From Adiantum capillus-veneris (lineage: Eukaryota > Streptophyta > Polypodiopsida > Polypodiales > Pteridaceae): DNA of 64,000 nucleotides. Under the pieces are notes generated by a model. It did not search any database. It was not told the DNA's origin and saw only the letters and a list, made by a program, of their open reading frames with translations. Below, piece after piece: positions 56,890 through 64,000 of the stretch. Where the stretch lies: positions 63,408,996-63,472,995 of the forward strand of contig CM043970.1 in the NCBI GenBank assembly GCA_014529385.2. The letters run 5' to 3'. Numbering within the stretch: the stretch's first letter is position 1; each line of letters opens with the position of its first letter. Position numbers and translations under genes: made by a program.

Positions 56890-57590
56890 CTAGAGTTACT
56901 CCACGAGCTGCATGCCGGAAAGAATACATCTTGATTGAAATGCAAGGCCTGTGGCCATGAGTTCAGTGGTACTACAACCAGAATCAAAGAGCATTTGTTT
57001 AAAGTCCCTAGTAATGTGTCTGAGTGTACATCTCTACCAAGAGATATTCATGCTAGATTGCCAAAGTATGATCAAATAACATAACAAATTCTTGCAGCTA
57101 AAAAGAAAAGTGCTAATGCCAAACAAGTTGCAACGGATGTTGAAATGTCTGTTGTCAATGAGAGGACAGAGCATGCTTCAACGTCAACAGTGGTAAATCC
57201 TAGCTCAACTAAAGTTAGTAAAGCATCATCCAATGACCAAACACTATATGAAGCGTTAGATAAGCAATGGTTGCTTGAGTTGCACTTGAAATGGACACAA
57301 GCTTTTTTGGCGTGCGGTATACCATTCAATGCTATGCGCAACCCCATATTTCAAGATGCTTTAATGAGCACAACCAAAATAAGATGCGCACAAAGTATCT
57401 AGATAAAGTGAAAGACAGTACTGAAGCCATCCTCAAGCACACGGTGCTGGACTTTGTTTCTGCATTTGGTTTCACCATAGTGTTGGATGGATGGACCAAT
57501 TGTCAAAAGAAGCCGCCCATCAATGTGATGCTTATCAACTCTAGAGGGTCTATGTTTCTAGAAGCCATTGACACCTCCTGCGACCGCCAC
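56890..57590 (+). pseudogene. hAT transposase remnant (BED finger plus DUF659), copy A
   Basis: N-terminal part of a hAT-type transposase: a BED zinc finger (KCKACGHEFSGTTTRIKEHL, near 56940-57000) preceded by a TGA (56932-56934) where the family has Trp, a linker, then a DUF659-type segment in two frames (FLACGIPFNAMRNPIFQDAL near 57307; LDGWTNCQKKPPINVMLINS and GSMFLEAIDTS near 57484-57585). The catalytic C-terminus and hAT dimerisation domain are missing; sequence changes abruptly at about 57590. No terminal repeats found. Confidence 0.75.
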
Positions 57591-57599
57591 GACGGCAGC

Positions 57600-57850
57600 T
57601 AGGCGACCAGGCCTGTGGACTGCACTGTCATGGCCTTTTCTATTAGGCGACTAGTCCTGCGGTGTCGCGTCACAACAGCAGCTACTACATTTAGGCGACC
57701 AGTCCTACGGTGTCGCGTCACAGCAGCATCTACTACAAATTAGGCGACCAGTCCTGCGGGCTTCACGGGTACAACTACTACAACGAGGCAACTACAGTGG
57801 GGCTGCTTAGCGGCTAGTCCTGCAGACCTCACAGCGGCGGCAATGGTGGG
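57600..57850. repeat. ~48-bp minisatellite ahead of the PLE ORF, copy A
   Basis: About five degenerate units beginning TAGGCGACCAGTCCTGCGG and going on with TGTCGCGTCACAACAGCAGC. May be a 5' leader of the Penelope-like element. Repeated at 62650-62900. Confidence 0.8.
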
Positions 57851-57942
57851 TCTTGCACACTCGACGACGGCAGTAAATCAACAAGGTGACAGCTTTTTAA
57901 CTAAACATTACTACTACAACAACTAGTCAAGGCAAGTCCGAG

Positions 57943-60400
57943 ATGGCGGCTCCCCCTCCTCTCTCCTCCACTTCGTCCTTGGCCCTTGTTCCAACGGCGA
58001 TGGACGAAACCCCTGAATTCCCTTCCATGGATCTTGCACCCTCTCCCTCCTTGGCTTCCCAAAACCCTGATACCTTACCCATTGACGTGGTTCCTTTCCG
58101 GGCTTCGTCACGGCGGCTAGCCTCATCAACCCTCCTTCTTCAAACCTAACCATGCCAATGCTAATCCCAACCCCTCCCATTACCCCCTCCATTACCTCGT
58201 CTAAGAAGACTTTATTTAGTCCCAAGGAGATCTTGGGGCTCACCGCTAACCTACCCATCGAGGATCTCGATCAACTCTCTATCCCTTCTACCAACAACCG
58301 CGGCAAAAATAACCCCTCCCCTTTTACTCATCCCGGCTTGGCTAGCTCTTTTAAGCAAGGCTTCGCGATTTCCTCCTACCCTAACCAAGGTGGTATTTTC
58401 TCCAATTTTCCTCAAAGTGGCATCCTCACTAATCCACCCCTTACCTTTCCCTCTTCCTTCGGCTCCCTCTCCGCTAACTCCTCAAATCTTTCTCCCCATC
58501 CACCATCCCTCCCCATCCTACCCGCCATAGAAAAGCCCTTGGAATTCAACAAAATTGTATCCCTTTCTTTGGAAGAATTTAAAGCCCTTAATCTCAAGAT
58601 TAACAAAGCTAAATCCCATCTCACGCACCTTCTAAGCCTTCACGCCAACCAAAAGGCCCCTCATAGTCTTTGTATGAAAACCCCTAGTCTTACCTTGGAT
58701 GACATTCATGCACAAGCGCTTTTAAGCGCTAAGCTAGAGGCACTTAACATACAATTTTAACTTGATTGCACTAAAGCTTACATCCAAGCCCAAACTTTAC
58801 TCATAAAAAATCTTCACAAAAGCTTTGATGACTACCACAACATCATGGAAGAGAGGCTTCTAGAACTCGCTAAAAAACTTGCACCCATCTCTTTCCCGAG
58901 GGTGTTACATTCGGCTTGGGCTAGCCAACTCCTTTCTTGGAAGCAAACTTCCCTCAACGAATTTGATGCTCTCCTTCAAAATGAAATTCTTCAAACTCAC
59001 TTGGCCTCTTCCTTGAGCATGGCGGCTCATGGTGCTAGGAAGAGGTCATAAATCTCTCTCCTAGAAGAAGTAGAATCCCTACCTAAAGAGGAAACGGTAG
59101 GTGAATTGGTGCATCACGAGGTCACCACCCAAATGAAAAAGCTCCTCTCACCTCCTCACAATTCCCCTTTTCCCAAACGCCCTCACCACACCACCCACCA
59201 TAAACCTCCCTCCTTTCAAACCAAACCTTCCAAACCATACCCTTCCTTGGCAAAGAAACCTCATGAGGAATTCACTCGGCAACCATTTAAGAAACCCAAA
59301 ACCACCCCCCCTACTTTGTACCACCGTCACTCCTCCCCCTCTTGTAATATCCCCATTTTGAGTACTCCCAATAAACCCTCTCCACCCTCTAGCAACACTT
59401 CTCACCTACCCTCTCTTCTCCAAACTCCCAACTACCCTCTCAACTCTCCCTCCCCCAAACCCCCCTACTTGCCCAAAACCAAGCCTCTACATCCCAAGTT
59501 TAGCCTACCTAAAGGCTCAAAAAACTTTCAATGGAGGAGGACCAACTAGGGCAAGAGCACCCTACCTCTTGGGTCCATCTACTCTTTTCAAAACCCCCCC
59601 TTTTTCCTCACCTTTGGACCCCTCCTCCTTGTACTTTCCCTCTCCTTCCCCATCCTTCCCACTCCGGAAAAAAGCGTCATAAATTTTGGCTTCCTCTAAC
59701 TAATCCTCACCTCTTTAGAATTTTAAATCTAAGCAATCTTTCTATCTTCACTCTTGAGCACAAAATTACAAACCTCTCTTCGCACAATCTCTCATGTCAA
59801 CCCCTCTCTTCCTCCGAACATAAACTCTTGGGTCTTGGACTCAATTACATCCCTCCTTCTCCCCTGTCCCCTCCGGATTCCATACTTAAAGCCTACTCAA
59901 ATGTAAAAGGAAGCTTCCACCTTAGATCTTTCTTTAAAAACTCTTCCCCTCCCTCTACCCTCTGTCTATATGTTCCTAATCCCACTTGGAATCCACCTTT
60001 GCTTTCCTCCACTCTAAACTTGGCTTTCAAAAATGTGTTTTCTCTTCTCTCTTTTCATCCTCCTTTTCACCAAACCTTCTTTCATGAATGCCCTCTCTTC
60101 CTTAAGAGATAACCAAAGCATTGTAATCAAACCCGCAGATAAAAACCTTGGTCCCGTTGTCCTCTCCAAAGATTGGTATGAAAAAGAAGCCCTTCGCCAC
60201 CTCATGGACCCCTCTACCTACTCCAAAATTTATTCCCCTCCTCTAGCCTTTGTTGTCTCCCTCCTAACCTCTATGATTTTAAACTACCCCCTTCTACCTA
60301 GCAATGAAAGAGATTTCATCCTTTCCTCTTCTCTAGTTAAGCCTAAGCCTTGCTCCTTTTTTCTCCTACCCAAAATCCAAAAACCATCCTACCCCATTTG
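57943..60400 (+). pseudogene. Penelope-like element, N-terminal region and start of RT
   Basis: Long former ORF in several frames: 57943-58149, 58152-58760 (202 codons), 58845-59051, 59106-59549, 59531-60112, 60033-60400. The first half is Pro/Ser-rich. From about 59720 the blocks resemble Penelope-type elements: NLSIFTLEHKITNLSSHNLS, LLGLGLNYIPPSP, then IVIKPADKNLGPVVLSKDWY (the K-x-x-D-K-x-x-G-x-V-V motif) and finally FFLLPKIQKPSYPI, the LPKIHKP motif that opens the RT. The sequence ends there, joined to CACTA DNA, so RT palm and any GIY-YIG endonuclease are missing. Would have encoded a telomerase-like RT. Assignment is from motif recognition only. Confidence 0.6.
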
Positions 60401-61462
60401 GAAGCAACAAAAGGATGCAGCCAGAGCGCTAGTAGAGGCATGGAGCTCGCACCACTTGGGGAGCGGTGGATGGGCATCATTTGAGGCCGATTTTGTAAGT
60501 GTTTTCGCATTGCTCTTTATGTTCGATAGTTTAGGGTTTATGAGTTTTTTAATTCTAACATAATGAAATCTTTGTATGTTTTGACAGTGGTCGATGACAG
60601 GACGTGATCCCACACCGTACGAGCGCGAGTACGCAGGCAGGAAGGGCTTAAATGCCCTGATGGACATTCTCAGTTCTCGCGGTGGCATGGTTAGTATTAG
60701 GGTTTACTCTTTTCTATTTTTTGTATTGTTTTATAAATGTCGTTATATGTTTATACTTACTGAAAGCTGTCTTATTGTCTTTTTTTGCAGAATCCGACAG
60801 ATACGCCGCTTGGACGCGATGAGACATCTGACTAGATGACGTCAGTTTAGCCGTAGCTAGATAGCATTAGTTTAGGGTTTCTCATAGCTTATGTATCATG
60901 AGACGGATTTTATACGTCTTTTTGAACCATGTATATTATTACATTTGTCACCGCAGTTCATTTTGCCAATCAATTCTTTATGCCTATGATGTTGTACAAT
61001 TGTCATTATTACATTTGCCAATCAATTCATTTTGCCTATGATGTGTAAAATTGTCAATTTTACGCTTGTCAATTTTGCAAATAATGCGTCTTGTGGGTGA
61101 CTATTTTGGGTCTATTATCTACCCTTGCACTTTTTTAAAAAAGTGAATCAAGTACAATATGGTTGATGGGTGGCAGGGCATTCAATGCCCTGTCACCACA
61201 AAAAAAATCTCTCGGGCGTCGCTATTTATGGCTCTGTAGCGTCGCTATGAGCGTCGCTATAGACTTCTGTGTAAACGTCGCTATAACCGTCGCTATGACC
61301 GTCACTATGAGCGTCGCTATGAGCGTCTCTATATAGCGACGCATATAGCGACGCTCTCGTAGCGACGCTATTAACGACGGTTTTAGCGACGCCGGGGGTT
61401 ATAAAAACCCAGTGTATTTCCATCGCTAACAACGTCACAAGAGCACACAACCTCTTGTAGTG
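60401..61462 (+). mobile_element. CACTA 3'-end fragment (copy 3)
   Basis: Begins abruptly at GGAAGCAACAAAAGGATGCA (equivalent to 18075 in copy 1), includes the last coding part of the second gene with both introns and the final exon (60791-60835), the subterminal repeats and the TIR ending 61462. No 5' end and no own target duplication: it arose by the tandem duplication, not by transposition. It retains the intron segment that copy A has lost. Confidence 0.9.
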
Positions 61463-61939
61463 TTGTTTAATATTATTGATTATCGTAATGTGTGAAAGCC
61501 GTAAGCTTGCACTTTAGATAAATCGATATAGTGCAACGTGATGGACGAGATTTGTTTGTTTTAAATAAGTGATTGAGATTATCAATTATCGTAATGTGTG
61601 AAAGTCAAAATCTTGCACTTTAAATGAATCGATATAGTGCAATGTGAGCATTGTGATTGAAATGTTTTATTTGAAGTGATGAAGTTATTTAGCGCATGAA
61701 AATATAATTTGATTGACATGAGTTTATTGAAGAATGATAAGACTCGCATTGTTTATTGCTAATTGATATTGTAGCATGAGTCTAATTGATAATGTGCACA
61801 AATTTTGATCACTATATTGATTGATAGAGCATTTCTTGTATAGTTTGTTGATTTGAATTAATTTTGACCTCAAAATCAACAGGTGGATTTGATGATCTGG
61901 CAGTTTGAATTCATCTATCAGCATGGTGAAAGGACATGA

Positions 61940-62640
61940 CTAGAGTTACTCCACGAGCTGCATGCCGGAAAGAATACATCTTGATTGAAATGCAAGGCCT
62001 GTGGCCATGAGTTCAGTGGTACTACAACCAGAATCAAAGAGCATTTGTTTAAAGTCCCTAGTAATGTGTCTGAGTGTACATCTCTACCAAGAGATATTCA
62101 TGCTAGATTGCCAAAGTATGATCAAATAACATAACAAATTCTTGCAGCTAAAAAGAAAAGTGCTAATGCCAAACAAGTTGCAACGGATGTTGAAATGTCT
62201 GTTGTCAATGAGAGGACAGAGCATGCTTCAACGTCAACAGTGGTAAATCCTAGCTCAACTAAAGTTAGTAAAGCATCATCCAATGACCAAACACTATATG
62301 AAGCGTTAGATAAGCAATGGTTGCTTGAGTTGCACTTGAAATGGACACAAGCTTTTTTGGCGTGCGGTATACCATTCAATGCTATGCGCAACCCCATATT
62401 TCAAGATGCTTTAATGAGCACAACCAAAATAAGATGCGCACAAAGTATCTAGATAAAGTGAAAGACAGTACTGAAGCCATCCTCAAGCACACGGTGCTGG
62501 ACTTTGTTTCTGCATTTGGTTTCACCATAGTGTTGGATGGATGGACCAATTGTCAAAAGAAGCCGCCCATCAATGTGATGCTTATCAACTCTAGAGGGTC
62601 TATGTTTCTAGAAGCCATTGACACCTCCTGCGACCGCCAC
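61940..62640 (+). pseudogene. hAT transposase remnant, copy B
   Basis: Duplicate of 56890-57590 with the same stop and frameshift, so the damage predates the duplication. Confidence 0.75.
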
Positions 62641-62992
62641 GACGGCAGCTAGGCGACCAGGCCTGTGGACTGCACTGTCATGGCCTTTTCTATTAGGCGA
62701 CTAGTCCTGCGGTGTCGCGTCACAACAGCAGCTACTACATTTAGGCGACCAGTCCTACGGTGTCGCGTCACAGCAGCATCTACTACAAATTAGGCGACCA
62801 GTCCTGCGGGCTTCACGGGTACAACTACTACAACGAGGCAACTACAGTGAGGCTGCTTAGCGGCTAGTCCTGCGGACCTCACAGCGGCGGCAACGGTGGG
62901 TCTTGCACACTCGACGACGGCAGTAAATCAACAAGGTGACAGCTTTTTAACTAAACATTACTACTACAACAACTAGTCAAGGCAAGTCCGAG

Positions 62993-64000
62993 ATGGCGGC
63001 TCCCCCTCCTCTCTCCTCCACTTCGTCCTTGGCCCTTGTTCCAACGGCGATGGACGAAACCCCTGAATTCCCTTCCATGGATCTTGCACCCTCTCCCTCC
63101 TCGGCTTCCCAAAACCCTGATACCTTACCCATTGACGTGGTTCCTTTCCGGGCTTCGTCACGGCGGCTAGCCTCATCAACCCTCCTTCTTCAAACCTAAC
63201 CATGCCAATGCTAATCCCAACCCCTCCCATTACCCCCTCCATTACCTCGTCTAAGAAGACTTTATTTAGTCCCAAGGAGATCTTGGGGCTCACCGCTAAC
63301 CTACCCATCGAGGATCTCGATCAACTCTCTATCCCTTCTACCAACAACCGCGGCAAAAATAACCCCTCCCCTTTTACTCATCCCGGCTTGGCTAGCTCTT
63401 TTAAGCAAGGCTTCGCGATTTCCTCCTACCCTAACCAAGGTGGTATTTTCTCCAATTTTCCTCAAAGTGGCATCCTCACTAATCCACCCCTTACCTTTCC
63501 CTCTTCCTTCGGCTCCCTCTCCGCTAACTCCTCAAATCTTTCTCCCCATCCACCATCCCTCCCCATCCTACCCGCCATAGAAAAGCCCTTGGAATTCAAC
63601 AAAATTGTATCCCTTTCTTTGGAAGAATTTAAAGCCCTTAATCTCAAGATTAACAAAGCTAAATCCCATCTCACGCACCTTCTAAGCCTTCACGCCAACC
63701 AAAAGGCCCCTCATAGTCTTTGTATGAAAACCCCTAGTCTTACCTTGGATGACATTCATGCACAAGCGCTTTTAAGCGCTAAGCTAGAGGCACTTAACAT
63801 ACAATTTTAACTTGATTGCACTAAAGCTTACATCCAAGCCCAAACTTTACTCATAAAAAATCTTCACAAAAGCTTTGATGACTACCACAACATCATGGAA
63901 GAGAGGCTTCTAGAACTCGCTAAAAAACTTGCACCCATCTCTTTCCCGAGGGTGTTACATTCGGCTTGGGCTAGCCAACTCCTTTCTTGGAAGCAAACTT
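62993..64000 (+). pseudogene. Penelope-like element N-terminal region, copy B (runs off)
   Basis: Duplicate of 57943-58950: segments 62993-63199, 63202-63810 and the start of the next. One silent or near-silent change each in the leader and first segment. The RT region would lie beyond the window. Confidence 0.6.

Larger units (their letters stand above)
55513..58950. repeat. 5050-bp tandem duplication, copy A (shared part)
   Basis: Matches 60563-64000 with a constant offset of 5050 bp. I count about eight differences, seven of them transitions, so identity is near 99.8 %. The unit consists of the CACTA 3' end, a hAT remnant and a Penelope-like N-terminal region. Confidence 0.95.
60563..64000. 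repeat. 5050-bp tandem duplication, copy B (shared part)
   Basis: Same sequence as 55513-58950. Continues past the window end, so the right-hand junction is not visible. Confidence 0.95.

Noticed and set aside
60531-60545. Telomere-like TTTAGGGTTTA
   Set aside because: A single short match inside a CACTA intron, also present at 18205; not an array.
55513-64000. Tandem copies explained as normal Penelope pseudo-LTR organisation
   Set aside because: The repeated unit includes CACTA and hAT DNA, and its junction cuts through a CACTA exon, so it is a genomic rearrangement and not the element's own structure.

Overview
The window looks like nuclear DNA of a vascular plant. It has GT-AG introns, long microsatellites, and dense nested plant-type transposons: CACTA, Ty3/gypsy (including a Tat-type element with two RNase H domains), Ty1/copia, L1-type LINEs, hAT remnants and a Penelope-like element. 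A large transposon-rich genome, perhaps a fern or lycophyte, would fit (Penelope-like elements lacking an endonuclease are known from Selaginella), but the sequence does not settle the taxon. There are no bacterial genes, operons, CRISPR arrays or intact tRNA/rRNA genes.

Layout. 0-2 kb: the last exon of a pepsin-type aspartic protease, with a MITE inserted just after the stop codon. 2-23.1 kb: a decayed L1-type LINE, split by a 15.9-kb LTR element (6550-22479, TSD ATATT) that keeps LTRs, PBS, PPT and a nearly open gag but only scraps of pol. That element is itself split by a 7.9-kb CACTA transposon (11004-18895, TSD TTA). The CACTA carries a TNP2-type transposase gene, a second Transposase_24-like gene and a captured fragment of a host heavy-metal-associated (HIPP-like) gene. 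23.1-31.2 kb: a minus-strand gypsy element with 3' LTR, PPT, an extra ORF downstream of integrase, then integrase, RT/RNase H, protease and part of gag; its 5' end is lost. 31.7-32.9 kb: a SWIB-domain pseudogene and a LINE RT fragment. 35.8-47.2 kb: a second copy of that gypsy family, interrupted by a full 9.8-kb minus-strand Tat-type gypsy element (36171-45966, TSD AGCCT). 47.2-50.3 kb: copia remnants. 51.5-56.4 kb: an internally deleted sibling of the CACTA element (TSD TTG). 55.5-64 kb: a very recent 5050-bp head-to-tail duplication made of the CACTA 3' end, a hAT remnant and the N-terminal part of a Penelope-like element; the second copy runs off the window.

Almost no gene here appears functional. 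The aspartic protease exon is the only plausible intact host coding sequence. The CACTA transposase and the Tat pol are nearly complete but carry a few nonsense codons, most of them explicable as C-to-T changes typical of methylated, silenced transposons. The most notable points are the HIPP fragment captured by CACTA (metal-binding CxxC and C-terminal CaaX box still readable in both copies), the gag-only LTR element that moved with a dead pol, and the young composite 5-kb tandem duplication.
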